This document shows positions 41,275 through 51,434 of a stretch of 64,000 bases of DNA, piece after piece (the stretch's first letter is position 1; each line of letters begins with the position of its first letter). The stretch is from Polynucleobacter victoriensis (GTDB taxonomy: Bacteria; Pseudomonadota; Gammaproteobacteria; Burkholderiales; Burkholderiaceae). The position numbers and the translations under genes are program-made. The stretch spans positions 248,001-312,000 of the forward strand of contig NZ_FYEX01000002.1 in assembly GCF_900187875.1 (NCBI RefSeq), in the 5' to 3' direction. Under the pieces are notes generated by a model, which saw nothing but the letters and a program-made list of their open reading frames with translations, was not told the DNA's origin and did no database searches.

Positions 41275-44200
41275 TTAGTCAATCGATGCGTGCAAGCCTT
41301 GCAAGTCATAAACCTCTAATTGATCAATTGCCTTAATACCTGCAACCGCTGCTTTAGCACCGCTGATCGTTGTGTAATACGTGACACGGTTAGCCTGAGC
41401 AGTGGTACGAATCGATCTTGAATCAGCAATCGCTGTTCTTGTCTCATCTACCGTTGTAAATACCAAAGCAATCTCACCATTCTTGATCATGTCAACAATG
41501 TGCGGACGACCGTCCTTAACTTTGTTCACACGTTTCACAGGCACACCTGCTGCTTCAATAGCAGCTGCAGTACCTTGAGTGGCAACAATTGAATAACCCA
41601 TGCTGTTGAGCATTTCTGCCACTTCAACAGCTTTAGCCTTGTCACTGTCTTTTACAGTTAAAAGTACCGTGCCTGATTTTGGCAATGTGGTGCTTGCAGC
41701 CAATTGAGATTTGAAGAGTGCTTCACCGAATGTTCGACCAACACCCATCACCTCACCCGTTGAACGCATCTCAGGTCCAAGAATTGGGTCAACACCAGGG
41801 AACTTGTTGAATGGGAATACCGCTTCTTTAACTGAGAAATACGGAGGAATTACTTCTTCACCAATACCTTGCTGATCCAAAGTTTGGCCAGCCATACAAC
41901 GCGCTGCAATTTTTGCCAATTGCAAACCTGTTGCTTTTGATACATATGGAACAGTTCTAGAAGCACGTGGGTTAACTTCTAATACGTAAACAATGTCTTT
42001 GCCATCGACTTGCTGAATCGCAAACTGTACGTTCATCAAACCAACCACATTCAAACCTTTAGCCATGGCGGCTGTTTGACGACGCATCTCATCCACTGTT
42101 TCTTTTGATAATGAATAAGGCGGTAATGAACATGCTGAGTCACCTGAGTGAACACCGGCTTGTTCAATGTGCTCCATCACACCACCAATGAATACACGCT
42201 TACCATCAGAAATACAGTCCACATCACACTCAATCGCATCGTTCAAGAAACGATCTAGCAATACTGGAGAGTCATTAGAAACTTTTACAGCCTCACGCAT
42301 GTAACGCTCTAGGTCACGACCATCATGAACGATTTCCATGGCACGACCACCCAACACATAAGATGGGCGAACCACCAATGGATAACCAATCTCATCAGCC
42401 AACTTCAAAGCTTCTGGCTCTGTACGAGCAGTTCTGTTTGGTGGCTGACGTAAACCCAAATCTTGCAATAACTTTTGGAAACGCTCACGGTCTTCTGCAG
42501 CGTCAATCATGTCTGGGCTTGTACCAATGATAGGTACGCCATTAGCCTCCAAATCTAAAGCCAATTTCAATGGAGTTTGACCACCGTATTGAACAATCAC
42601 GCCTTTTGGTTTTTCAATCGCAACGATTTCCAATACATCTTCTAAAGTTAATGGCTCAAAGTACAAGCGATCAGAAGTGTCATAGTCAGTAGAAACTGTT
42701 TCTGGGTTGCAGTTAACCATGATGGTTTCATAACCATCATCACGCATCGCCAAGGCAGCATGCACACAGCAATAGTCAAACTCAATACCCTGACCAATAC
42801 GGTTTGGACCACCACCCAACACCATGATTTTTTCTTTGCCAGTAGGCCAAGACTCACACTCACCATGTTCTGCTTCATAGCAAGAGTACATGTAAGCAGT
42901 GTTGGTTGAGAACTCAGCAGCACATGTGTCCACACGCTTATAAACAGGTCTTACTTTTAATGCATGGCGTGCTTCACGCACAGCTTTTGCATCAGTCTTT
43001 AACAATTTCGCTAAGCGACGGTCTGAGAAACCTTTTTGTTTCACAAAACGCAACTCTTGTGCGCTTAAGTCTTTTAATTGGCGCTCTTGTAATTTTTTCT
43101 CAATCTGAATTAATTCGGAAATTTGTGCCAAGAACCAAGGATCAATGGCTGTATGAGCAAATGCCTCTTGTTCTGTCATGCCTAAACGGAAAGCATCTCC
43201 CAAATACCAAATGCGATCTGGGCCAGGCTCACGAATCTCTTGGGTGATCTCATCAAGGTCTGTTGATTTTTCATCAAGACCATCAACACCAACCTCCAAG
43301 CCACGCAAGGCTTTTTGGAATGATTCTTGGAATGTTCTACCAATCGCCATCACCTCACCCACAGACTTCATTTGCGTTGTTAAACGCTTATCAGCTGCTG
43401 GGAACTTTTCAAAAGCAAAGCGAGGAATCTTAGTAACAACGTAGTCAATAGATGGCTCAAACGACGCAGGTGTTTTACCACCAGTAATGTCGTTCTGTAA
43501 TTCATCTAAGGTGAAACCAACTGCCAATTTCGCAGCGATTTTTGCAATTGGGAAACCAGTTGCTTTAGATGCCAAGGCAGATGAGCGAGATACACGTGGG
43601 TTCATCTCAATCACGATCATGCGACCATCTACTGGATTGATTGAGAACTGAACGTTCGAACCACCCGTATCAACACCAATCTCACGCAAAACTGCTAAAG
43701 AGGCGTTACGTAGAATTTGATACTCACGATCCGTCAATGTTTGAGCTGGGGCCACAGTGATTGAGTCACCGGTATGAACACCCATTGGATCTAAGTTTTC
43801 AATCGAACAAACAATGATGCAGTTGTCCTTACGGTCACGCACCACTTCCATCTCATACTCTTTCCAACCCAACAAAGACTCTTCGATTAAGAGCTCACGA
43901 GTAGGCGAAAGGTCTAGACCACGTTTGCAAATTTCTTCGAATTCTTCACGGTTATAAGCAATACCACCACCCGATCCACCCATCGTGAATGATGGACGAA
44001 TGATCACTGGATAACCTGCACCACCAGTTTCAGTGGCAATTTGTTGCTGAACTGCATGAGCCTCTTCCAAAGAATGCGCAATGCCAGACTTAGCAGAACC
44101 CAAACCAATTTTGGTCATCGCCTCTTTGAACTTTTGACGATCTTCTGCTTTATCAATTGCCTCAGGAGAAGCGCCAATTAGTTCGCAACCGTATTTCTTT

Positions 44201-44523
44201 AAAACACCATTTCTATGTAAATCCAAAGCACAGTTCAAAGCAGTTTGACCGCCCATGGTTGGCAAAATGGCATCTGGTTTTTCTTTAGCAATGATGCGCT
44301 CTACAACTTCCCATGTAATTGGCTCGATGTATGTCACATCTGCCATTTCTGGGTCAGTCATGATGGTCGCAGGATTGCTGTTAACCAAAATAACTTTGTA
44401 ACCTTCTGAACGCAAAGCTTTACAAGCTTGTGCGCCAGAGTAGTCGAATTCGCAAGCTTGTCCAATGACGATTGGACCTGCGCCAATAATTAAAATACTT
44501 TTTATGTCGGTACGCTTAGGCAT
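41275..44523 (-). CDS. carB: Carbamoyl-phosphate synthase large subunit
   Basis: 1,082 residues with two homologous ATP-grasp halves. First-half KSILIIGAGPIVIGQACEFDYSG and second-half KIMVLGGGPNRIGQGIEFDY; EMNPRVSRSSALASKATG and EVNPRASRTVPYVSKATG bind metal-ATP. The C-terminal MGS-like domain (about 940 on) is the allosteric site. Makes carbamoyl phosphate for arginine and pyrimidines. Nine bases after carA. Confidence 0.97.
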   Translation of the reverse strand: MPKRTDIKSILIIGAGPIVIGQACEFDYSGAQACKALRSEGYKVILVNSNPATIMTDPEMADVTYIEPITWEVVERIIAKEKPDAILPTMGGQTALNCALDLHRNGVLKKYGCELIGASPEAIDKAEDRQKFKEAMTKIGLGSAKSGIAHSLEEAHAVQQQIATETGGAGYPVIIRPSFTMGGSGGGIAYNREEFEEICKRGLDLSPTRELLIEESLLGWKEYEMEVVRDRKDNCIIVCSIENLDPMGVHTGDSITVAPAQTLTDREYQILRNASLAVLREIGVDTGGSNVQFSINPVDGRMIVIEMNPRVSRSSALASKATGFPIAKIAAKLAVGFTLDELQNDITGGKTPASFEPSIDYVVTKIPRFAFEKFPAADKRLTTQMKSVGEVMAIGRTFQESFQKALRGLEVGVDGLDEKSTDLDEITQEIREPGPDRIWYLGDAFRLGMTEQEAFAHTAIDPWFLAQISELIQIEKKLQERQLKDLSAQELRFVKQKGFSDRRLAKLLKTDAKAVREARHALKVRPVYKRVDTCAAEFSTNTAYMYSCYEAEHGECESWPTGKEKIMVLGGGPNRIGQGIEFDYCCVHAALAMRDDGYETIMVNCNPETVSTDYDTSDRLYFEPLTLEDVLEIVAIEKPKGVIVQYGGQTPLKLALDLEANGVPIIGTSPDMIDAAEDRERFQKLLQDLGLRQPPNRTARTEPEALKLADEIGYPLVVRPSYVLGGRAMEIVHDGRDLERYMREAVKVSNDSPVLLDRFLNDAIECDVDCISDGKRVFIGGVMEHIEQAGVHSGDSACSLPPYSLSKETVDEMRRQTAAMAKGLNVVGLMNVQFAIQQVDGKDIVYVLEVNPRASRTVPYVSKATGLQLAKIAARCMAGQTLDQQGIGEEVIPPYFSVKEAVFPFNKFPGVDPILGPEMRSTGEVMGVGRTFGEALFKSQLAASTTLPKSGTVLLTVKDSDKAKAVEVAEMLNSMGYSIVATQGTAAAIEAAGVPVKRVNKVKDGRPHIVDMIKNGEIALVFTTVDETRTAIADSRSIRTTAQANRVTYYTTISGAKAAVAGIKAIDQLEVYDLQGLHASID

Positions 44524-44532
44524 TCGTCAATC

Positions 44533-45696
44533 TCACATCAATTTAATAAAGCGATCAAACAGGTAGGCAATGTCATGCGGTCCTGGCGAAGCTTCTGGGT
44601 GACCTTGGAAACAAAAAGCTGGCTTATCTGTCCAAGCCAAACCTTGTAATGAACCATCAAATAAAGACACATGCGTTGGTCTTACATTCGCTGGCAATGT
44701 TGCTGCATCCACAGCAAAGCCGTGGTTTTGTGAAGTGATCACAACGCGACCATCATCCAAGTCTTTCACTGGATGATTAGCGCCATGATGACCAAATTTC
44801 ATTTTGAGAGTTTTGGCACCTGACGCCAAACCCATGATCTGATGACCTAAACAGATACCAAATGTTGGAATGCCTTTATCAATAAAAGTTTTGGCTGCGG
44901 CAATCGCATAATCGCAAGGCTCCGGATCTCCAGGGCCATTTGATAAGAACACGCCATCTGGCTTCATCGCTAATACATCAGCAGCAGGAGTCTTTGCAGG
45001 CACCACAGTGATTTTGCAACCACGCTCTGTGAGCATGCGCAAAATATTGCGCTTCACACCAAAGTCATAGGCCACCACGTGTTTGAGAGGTTTTTCTAGT
45101 TTCTTAAAACCAGGTTTGCCATTAACTGCATTCAAACCCCACTCGCCTTCAGTCCATTCATAAGCAGTTGGAGTTGTCACAACTTGAGCTAAATCTAAGC
45201 CTGCCATGCCTGAGAAACCTTTAGCTGCTGCAAGCGCTTTTTCAGTCAAAGCTTCTACTGTGTCACCCACCTTACCAGCCACAATCGCGCCAGGTTGAGC
45301 ACCTTTGTCACGCAAAATACGTGTCAACTTACGCGTATCAATACCAGCGATACCAACAACGTTTTCACCAGTTAGATAGTCTGTGAGAGTTTTTTCAGAG
45401 CGGAAATTTGAAGCAATCAAAGATAAGTCTTTGATGATTAAACCGGCTGCATATATTTTTGTTGATTCGCAATCTTGATCATTCACACCCACGTTACCAA
45501 TGTGCGGGTAAGTCAAAGTCACCAATTGGCGGGTGTAACTTGGATCAGTTAGGATCTCTTGATATCCAGTTAAAGCGGTATTGAAAACAACCTCACCGGC
45601 TGATTGACCAACTGCGCCGATGCTGTAACCAGAAAAAATGGTTCCATCGGCTAGTGCCAAAACTGCTGGGGGTAAAGAAGGAATTAGTGGCAGCAA
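44533..45696 (-). CDS. carA: Carbamoyl-phosphate synthase small subunit
   Basis: 387 residues taking the TTG at 45696 as start, with GGAG six bases upstream; the longer frame to 45732 crosses a structured leader. The N-terminal CarA domain (LALADGTIFSGYSIGA) and the class I glutamine amidotransferase with Cys in FGICLGHQIMGLA and His in GHPEASPGPHD. Supplies ammonia to CarB. A ~125-base leader with a bulged hairpin precedes it. Confidence 0.94.
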   Translation of the reverse strand: MLPLIPSLPPAVLALADGTIFSGYSIGAVGQSAGEVVFNTALTGYQEILTDPSYTRQLVTLTYPHIGNVGVNDQDCESTKIYAAGLIIKDLSLIASNFRSEKTLTDYLTGENVVGIAGIDTRKLTRILRDKGAQPGAIVAGKVGDTVEALTEKALAAAKGFSGMAGLDLAQVVTTPTAYEWTEGEWGLNAVNGKPGFKKLEKPLKHVVAYDFGVKRNILRMLTERGCKITVVPAKTPAADVLAMKPDGVFLSNGPGDPEPCDYAIAAAKTFIDKGIPTFGICLGHQIMGLASGAKTLKMKFGHHGANHPVKDLDDGRVVITSQNHGFAVDAATLPANVRPTHVSLFDGSLQGLAWTDKPAFCFQGHPEASPGPHDIAYLFDRFIKLM

Positions 45697-45835
45697 AGGT
45701 ATTCTCCAAAGCCCTGCTGCCATCCGACACATCCCTCATCCGGAAAAGACACCTCCGGTCTGAGAATTTTCGGGAGGTATATGTGTCTTTAAGCGCTAGG
45801 GCAAGTATCTAATAATTTAACCAATGAATTATACC
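45697..45835 (-). promoter_or_regulatory. carA promoter and structured GGA-rich leader
   Basis: TATAAT on the minus strand at 45834-45829 is the likely -10 box. The leader contains a hairpin: GGAGG (45773-45777) with CCTCC (45752-45756) and TGTCTTT with AAAGACA, with a 6-base bulge. Five GGA triplets lie between it and the TTG start, including the ribosome site. This suggests post-transcriptional control, for example by a CsrA-type protein. Confidence 0.4.
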
Positions 45836-45877
45836 TTACCGGGGGCTTTAGCTCGGTAATAACCCTAAATTAGAAAT

Positions 45878-45907
45878 GAATAAAGGGGGAAAATTCCCCC
45901 TTTATTC
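45878..45907 (-). terminator. Terminator after prpE
   Basis: A perfect 14-bp stem, GAATAAAGGGGGAA with TTCCCCCTTTATTC, 2-base loop. It lies 43 bases past the prpE stop and upstream of the carA promoter. Confidence 0.7.
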
Positions 45908-45949
45908 AAGTACTTACTGAGTTTTAGCTAGATGTATAGCCGGCTTAGA

Positions 45950-47824
45950 TTAGGCACCAAACAAAGTTTTAATTTGTGCCAATACGCTTTGATCGTCCAA
46001 AGTGCTCAAATCACCAGGGTCACGACCTTCTGCAACCGCTTGTAAAGCACGACGCACGATCTTGCCAGAACGAGTCTTAGGTAAAGCTGCCACGATATAA
46101 ACACGAGCAGGTCTAGCCACAGCACCCAATTGAGAATCTACTGTTTTTAGAATCTCAGCCTCAAGAGTAGCCGTGTTGTTAGCGTCTTTAGCAATGGCAA
46201 AACCAATCGCTACCTGACCCTTCAACTTGTCCTCAATACCCACCACAGCAACTTCAGCCACGTTTGGATGGCTAGAGATGCTTTCCTCAATCTCGCGGGT
46301 ACCTAAGCGGTGACCAGCTACGTTGATCACGTCATCGGTACGACCCAAGATGAAGAAGTAGCCATCCTTGTCTTTAATACCCCAGTCAAATGTTGAGTAA
46401 ACCATTTTGCCTGGCACTGTTTGCCAATAAGTTTTAACGAAACGCTCGTCATCACCCCAAACTGTTTGCATGCATCCTGGAGGCAATGGGCCTTCAATAG
46501 CCACCACACCTTTTTGATCAGCACCCAACTCAGCACCTGTTGAGTCATCCAACAATTTCATGTTGTAACCATAAACAGGCACACCAGGAGAACCGAACTT
46601 ATGAGGCATCACTTCGATACCGCGTTGCAATGCAAGCATTGGCCAACCAGTTTCTGTTTGCCAGTAGTTATCCACGATTGGTTTGTTGATCGCGCCATGT
46701 AACCAAGTAGCTGTTGGCTCATCCAATGGCTCACCCGCCAAGAACACTGAGCGCAATGTTGATAGGTCGTACTTTGTTAAGAAAGCAGGATCTTGTTTTT
46801 TCAATACACGTGCTGCTGTTGGTGCAGAGAACATTACAGATACTTTGTACTTCTCAACCAATTGCCACCAAATACCAGCATCAGGACGCAATGGCGTACC
46901 TTCATACATGATGGTTGCCATACCGTTTAGCAATGGGCCATAAATAATGTAGCTGTGACCTACCACCCAACCAATGTCAGATGTTGTGAACATCGCTTCA
47001 CCAGGTTTGCCACCATAGATGTGACGCATTGATGCAGCCAATGCCACTGCGTAACCACCTGTGTCACGTTGTACGCCTTTTGGCTTACCTGTTGTACCTG
47101 ATGTGTACAAGATGTATGAAGGATCAGTTGCATCTAACCACTCACATGGCACTTGCGCATCCATTACCTTGGCGCGCTCAGTCGCATAATCAAGATCACG
47201 ACCAGCTACCTTGTTGTACTCAACTAGTTTGCGGTCAATCAACAAAACTTTTTCAGGTTTGTGTGCAGACAAAGTAATCGCTTCGTCTAGTAATGGCTTG
47301 TACGGTACAGGCTTGCCACCACGTGCGCCTGCATCAGCCAAGATCACCATCTTAGGCTTAGCATCATCAATACGTGAAGCTAAGCTGTGTGAAGCAAAAC
47401 CACCAAACACCACTGAGTGAATGGCGCCCAGACGCACACAAGCCAACATCGCAAAACATGCTTCTGCGATCATTGGCATATAAATTAATACTCGATCACC
47501 CTTAACCACACCATTGGCCTTAAGGATGGCTGCCATTCTGTTAACTTCAGTATGAAGTTCTTTGAATGTGTATGTTTTCTCTTGATCTGTCTCTGTTGAA
47601 ACAGCAATTAAAGCTTGCTGGTCTGCACGATCTTTTAGATGACGATCCACTGCGTTGTGACATAAATTTGTTTTGCCACCAACGAACCACTTAGCAAATG
47701 GTGGATTGCTGTAATCCAATACTTGATCAAACGGCTTTTGCCATTCGATTAACTGCGCTTGTTCCGCCCAAAAACCTTGTGGATCTTTCACTGAACGCTC
47801 ATGAAATGCCTTGTAAGCAGACAT
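45950..47824 (-). CDS. prpE: Propionyl-CoA/acetyl-CoA synthetase
   Basis: 624 residues, ANL adenylate-forming family. P-loop YILYTSGTTGKPKGVQRDTGG, motif YWQTETGWPM, hinge GRTDDVINVAGHRLGT and catalytic Lys in KTRSGKIVRR. The N-terminus (FVGGKTNLCHNAVDRHL) and overall pattern suit propionate-CoA ligase PrpE more than Acs, but acetate use cannot be excluded. Single gene with its own strong terminator. Confidence 0.88.
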   Translation of the reverse strand: MSAYKAFHERSVKDPQGFWAEQAQLIEWQKPFDQVLDYSNPPFAKWFVGGKTNLCHNAVDRHLKDRADQQALIAVSTETDQEKTYTFKELHTEVNRMAAILKANGVVKGDRVLIYMPMIAEACFAMLACVRLGAIHSVVFGGFASHSLASRIDDAKPKMVILADAGARGGKPVPYKPLLDEAITLSAHKPEKVLLIDRKLVEYNKVAGRDLDYATERAKVMDAQVPCEWLDATDPSYILYTSGTTGKPKGVQRDTGGYAVALAASMRHIYGGKPGEAMFTTSDIGWVVGHSYIIYGPLLNGMATIMYEGTPLRPDAGIWWQLVEKYKVSVMFSAPTAARVLKKQDPAFLTKYDLSTLRSVFLAGEPLDEPTATWLHGAINKPIVDNYWQTETGWPMLALQRGIEVMPHKFGSPGVPVYGYNMKLLDDSTGAELGADQKGVVAIEGPLPPGCMQTVWGDDERFVKTYWQTVPGKMVYSTFDWGIKDKDGYFFILGRTDDVINVAGHRLGTREIEESISSHPNVAEVAVVGIEDKLKGQVAIGFAIAKDANNTATLEAEILKTVDSQLGAVARPARVYIVAALPKTRSGKIVRRALQAVAEGRDPGDLSTLDDQSVLAQIKTLFGA

Positions 47825-47953
47825 ACAACTCTCCCTAAATCAACAGATGACGAATTCGTAAACCGATAAATTTGCGACCCAAGGCTGACTTGGGTCTGAC
47901 ACATCAGGGATTCACCCTAGGTAGGCCGTCTAAATTCGCCTAAATTCTTGAAC

Positions 47954-49324
47954 TTAATTAGATTTTTTACTGTTAGAGGCGACCTTTGACTCGGCCTTAT
48001 TTTTTGGCTTGCTGGTAGCTTTTTTATTGGCGCCACTGTTTGAAGCGGTTTTTTTAGCCCCACCTTTATCTCCCGCACCTTTTTTCTTGGCGCCCTTTTT
48101 CTTCGCTGCCACCTCTTTCTCCAGGAGCAACTGGGTTGTATTGTTGGCTAAGTGTTCTGGCACATCTTTACTCTTACCCACTTTAGGCACGATCACTGTA
48201 GAGCCAGCCTTGATCCTCATCCCCTTAGGAATGTCATTGATTTCACGAATTTGATGGGCTTCCACATTCAAGCGTGTTGCCAATTGATCAACAGTTTCCC
48301 TTGCCCCCAAACGTATTGCCGTCCAAGAAGATAAACGGCCCTTATAGGCATTCATATTCTCTTGAAAGGATTGAGCACGGCCATAAGGAAGCAAAATCTG
48401 CGGCTCACTAGCACCGAGTATCACAGGCTTATTAAACGATGGGTTCATGGCGCGAAACTCTTCAACTGTCATTCGAGCGAACTGCGCTGCCAAGCTCACG
48501 TCCACATCTTTAGAGGTAGTCACCACTACAAAGTAAGGATGGTTTTGAAGTTTAGGGAGCGTTAAACCATAAGCTTTTGAATCAAGCACGATTTTTTTGA
48601 CTGCCAATAACTTCGGAACATAGTTACGCGTCTCATCTGGCATCTTTAAGTTTGCATAATCTGTTGGCAAATTCTGCGCTTGATTACGCTTAATGGCCTT
48701 ACTAACATTGCCCTCACCCCAGTTGTATGCTGCCAAGACCAACTGCCAATCACCAAACATTTTGTAGAGGCGTTGCAGATAGTCCAATGCCGCATCAGTC
48801 GACTGAATCACATCACGACGCTCATCTCTGAATACGTTTTGCGTCAGCTTAAAATCTTTACCAGTAGCAGGCATGAACTGCCACATACCAGAGGCCTTTG
48901 CTCTGGAATATGCGCCGGGATTAAAAGCACTTTCGATAAATGGCAAAAGTGCTAATTCCATAGGCATCTTGCGACGCTCTACCTCTTCAACAATATAAAA
49001 GAGATAACGGGAAGAACGAGACATCATGCGATCAACATAATCAGGTCGATCGGCATACCAGCGCACATGTTTAATTACCAACGGATCGTCTGCAACTTCT
49101 AATTCAAAACCATCACGAATTCGATCCCATAAATCACTGTATGGCGCACTCAAAGAATCAACGGATTCTTTATCAATATTAACTTTTGGCGCCCGCTTAG
49201 CTTTGGTGGATTTATTAACATTTGGAACATCACTGCTCCACTCCTGAGATGTTGTTGCACACCCAGTAAAAACTAATGCCACGAGTAGTGGCAAAGTAAT
49301 TTTCAGTGCGCGCGTCCACATCAC
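47954..49324 (-). CDS. MltD-like membrane-bound lytic transglycosylase
   Basis: 456 residues: lipoprotein signal with lipobox VFTGCATT near residue 22; SLT domain (about 105-230) with catalytic Glu in LLPFIESAFNPGAYSRAKA followed by SGMWQFMPATG and AAYNWGEGN; one LysM-type domain (about 335-385, ARETVDQLATRLNVEAHQI); then a ~55-residue Lys/Ala/Gly-rich tail. Cleaves peptidoglycan glycan strands at the outer membrane. The basic tail is unusual. Overlaps the gloB stop by four bases. Confidence 0.88.
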   Translation of the reverse strand: MMWTRALKITLPLLVALVFTGCATTSQEWSSDVPNVNKSTKAKRAPKVNIDKESVDSLSAPYSDLWDRIRDGFELEVADDPLVIKHVRWYADRPDYVDRMMSRSSRYLFYIVEEVERRKMPMELALLPFIESAFNPGAYSRAKASGMWQFMPATGKDFKLTQNVFRDERRDVIQSTDAALDYLQRLYKMFGDWQLVLAAYNWGEGNVSKAIKRNQAQNLPTDYANLKMPDETRNYVPKLLAVKKIVLDSKAYGLTLPKLQNHPYFVVVTTSKDVDVSLAAQFARMTVEEFRAMNPSFNKPVILGASEPQILLPYGRAQSFQENMNAYKGRLSSWTAIRLGARETVDQLATRLNVEAHQIREINDIPKGMRIKAGSTVIVPKVGKSKDVPEHLANNTTQLLLEKEVAAKKKGAKKKGAGDKGGAKKTASNSGANKKATSKPKNKAESKVASNSKKSN

Positions 49325-50133
49325 TTAAAGACATCCTTCCAAGCGCGTAGGGCGGCAAAAACACTCACCGGGCCTTGGTCACTTAGCGTTACTTGAGTTG
49401 ATACAGAACGAATCACCGATGAATACTCACATCTTAAAAAAGGGTTCACACGCTTCTCGTGTGCAATAGTGGTTGGCACCGTTGGCTTACCAACTTTTCT
49501 TAAAGCTTGCGCTCTTGACTGCCAATCCAACAAATCTTGGTTATCTGGTTCAACAGCCAAAGCAAATTTTATATTAGATAAGGTGTACTCGTGAGCACAA
49601 TGCACCAGTGTGGTTTCAGGCAGATTTTTTAACTTAGTTAAGGAGTCAAACATTTGTGTAGCCGTACCCTCAAATAGACGACCACAACCAGAGGCAAATA
49701 ATGTGTCACCACAAAACAAATGTTGAGTAGAGCCATTATTTAAAAAGTAAGCAATGTGCCCTGCGGTATGTCCTGGCACCCCCATCACCCAGAACTCAGG
49801 GACGAATGGCGCAATGTGTAAGGTGTCACCCTGCATCAAAGGGTCACTAACATTAGGAATGTCTTCTAAAGCTGGGCCATACACAACAGGTGCATGTTGT
49901 TGACTGGTGCTAGCCCATGTCAATAAATCAGTGATTCCACCCACATGATCAGCATGGTGATGCGTGATTAAAATAGCTTGCAATCTCAATTGATGCTCTT
50001 TTAAATAAGCAATCACAGGTTGCGCATCACCTGGATCAACAACTACGGCACAATGACCATCTGACACTAACCAAATATAGTTATCGTCATATGCCGCAAT
50101 CGGTTGAACTTGTAATATATTTTTAGCAGGCAT
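49321..50133 (-). CDS. gloB: Hydroxyacylglutathione hydrolase (glyoxalase II)
   Basis: 270 residues from the ATG at 50133 (a TTG nine bases earlier is open). Metallo-beta-lactamase fold with ITHHHADHVGG, GHTAGHIAYFL and LFCGDTLFASGCGRLFEGT, plus the C-terminal glutathione-site pattern VNPFLRCE. Hydrolyses S-lactoylglutathione to lactate and glutathione. Divergent from the methyltransferase gene, 16 bases between starts. Confidence 0.93.
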   Translation of the reverse strand: MPAKNILQVQPIAAYDDNYIWLVSDGHCAVVVDPGDAQPVIAYLKEHQLRLQAILITHHHADHVGGITDLLTWASTSQQHAPVVYGPALEDIPNVSDPLMQGDTLHIAPFVPEFWVMGVPGHTAGHIAYFLNNGSTQHLFCGDTLFASGCGRLFEGTATQMFDSLTKLKNLPETTLVHCAHEYTLSNIKFALAVEPDNQDLLDWQSRAQALRKVGKPTVPTTIAHEKRVNPFLRCEYSSVIRSVSTQVTLSDQGPVSVFAALRAWKDVFK

Positions 50134-50149
50134 CACAATCAAATCATTT

Positions 50150-50977
50150 ATGAGTCAAGCTAAGCCTACTTCAACAGTTAAAGCACCCTGGACATCTTGG
50201 GATGCATGGCTAAGCTCGCCCCCAGGACAATATGTCTTGGAATGGGAACAGACTCAATTTGACCACATTGTGAGCGATATATTTGGCTACCATGCACTAC
50301 AAATAGGCTTACCTCAACTGCCAGCGCTCAAAGAAAACAGGATGCCGCTACAGATGATTTTGAGAGCGCCGCACGATAAACCCGGCGACCACACACCAGA
50401 TTCTTGGCACACCATCAACGGCATACCCGAAGAATTACCCTTTGCAAGCCAAAGTATCGATTTGGTAGTTTTGCCTCATGTCCTTGAATTTGCAGACAAT
50501 CCTCACGCCGTTTTAAGAGAAGTCAACCGCATTTTGATGCCCGAGGGACGCGTTGTGATCTCTGGCTTTAACCCAGCAAGCCTTTGGGGATTAAGACAAT
50601 ATTGCAGTCACCTGATTGGTCAACCCTATTTGCCACGTGAGGGTAAGTTCATTGATTTATTAAGAATCAAAGACTGGCTTAAATTACTCGACTTTGCGGT
50701 TGATCGCGGTCGTTTTGGCTGCTACCGCTTACCACTCAGAAGTGCATCAGGCATGCAAAAGATGGGCTTTTTAGAAAAAGCGGGCGATCGCTGGTGGCCA
50801 GTTTTAGGCTCAGTATTTATTGTCTCAGCCATCAAACGCACCTCTACCCTCACCTTGGTGGGTCGAATTGAGAAAACCTCGCCAGCAACACAGGCACAAT
50901 TGAACCCTGTGGCTAACTTGGGTGGTCACCAACAACAAACCTCCTTCAAACCTCCGCTGAAAGAAATCAATGACTGA
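50150..50977 (+). CDS. Class I SAM-dependent methyltransferase
   Basis: 275 residues with a methyltransf_11-type core: SIDLVVLPHVLEFADNPHAVL followed by EVNRILMPEGRVVISGFNP. The first SAM-binding glycine motif is weak. The place between gloB and rnhA is conserved in many betaproteobacteria. Substrate unknown. Overlaps rnhA by eight bases, so they are coupled. Confidence 0.85.
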   Translation: MSQAKPTSTVKAPWTSWDAWLSSPPGQYVLEWEQTQFDHIVSDIFGYHALQIGLPQLPALKENRMPLQMILRAPHDKPGDHTPDSWHTINGIPEELPFASQSIDLVVLPHVLEFADNPHAVLREVNRILMPEGRVVISGFNPASLWGLRQYCSHLIGQPYLPREGKFIDLLRIKDWLKLLDFAVDRGRFGCYRLPLRSASGMQKMGFLEKAGDRWWPVLGSVFIVSAIKRTSTLTLVGRIEKTSPATQAQLNPVANLGGHQQQTSFKPPLKEIND

Positions 50978-51434
50978 AGCAGCCCCAACCAAAGGCAAAG
51001 TAACCATCTATACAGATGGCGCCTGCAAGGGCAATCCTGGCCCAGGTGGCTGGGGGGTGGTATTGAAATCAGGTGACAAAGAAAAACATTTGTACGGCGG
51101 CGAGACCCTTACTACCAATAACCGTATGGAAATGACCGCCGTCATACAAGCTCTCAAAGCTCTAAAGCTGCCCTGCCATATCAGTCTCTACACAGACTCC
51201 AAATATGTCATGCAAGGTGTTACAGAGTGGATGGGAGGTTGGAAAGCCAGGGGCTGGAAAACTGCTGGGAAAGATCCCGTTAAAAATGTCGATTTATGGC
51301 AAGAAATTGATCATCTTTTAGGCAAACACGAAATTGATTGGCACTGGGTCAAAGGTCATGCTGGCCACCCTGGCAATGAACTAGCGGATGCCCTTGCTAA
51401 TAAGGGCGTTGAAGAGCATTTGAAAAAATCCTAG
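50970..51434 (+). CDS. rnhA: Ribonuclease HI
   Basis: 154 residues with the four acidic catalytic residues: Asp in IYTDGACKGNPGPGGWG, Glu in NNRMEMTAVI, Asp in LYTDSKYVMQG and Asp in NELADALANKG. Degrades RNA in RNA-DNA hybrids. Very close to E. coli RNase HI in length. Overlaps the preceding gene. Confidence 0.96.
   Translation: MTEAAPTKGKVTIYTDGACKGNPGPGGWGVVLKSGDKEKHLYGGETLTTNNRMEMTAVIQALKALKLPCHISLYTDSKYVMQGVTEWMGGWKARGWKTAGKDPVKNVDLWQEIDHLLGKHEIDWHWVKGHAGHPGNELADALANKGVEEHLKKS

Noticed and set aside
42648..43444. Open frames of 80-110 codons overlapping carB on both strands
   Set aside because: Shadows of the carB reading frame with no start signals or family features.
47876..47896. 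Hairpin GACCCAAG/CTTGGGTC as the mltD terminator
   Set aside because: The pairing is good but no T-run follows on the minus strand; left out as undecided.
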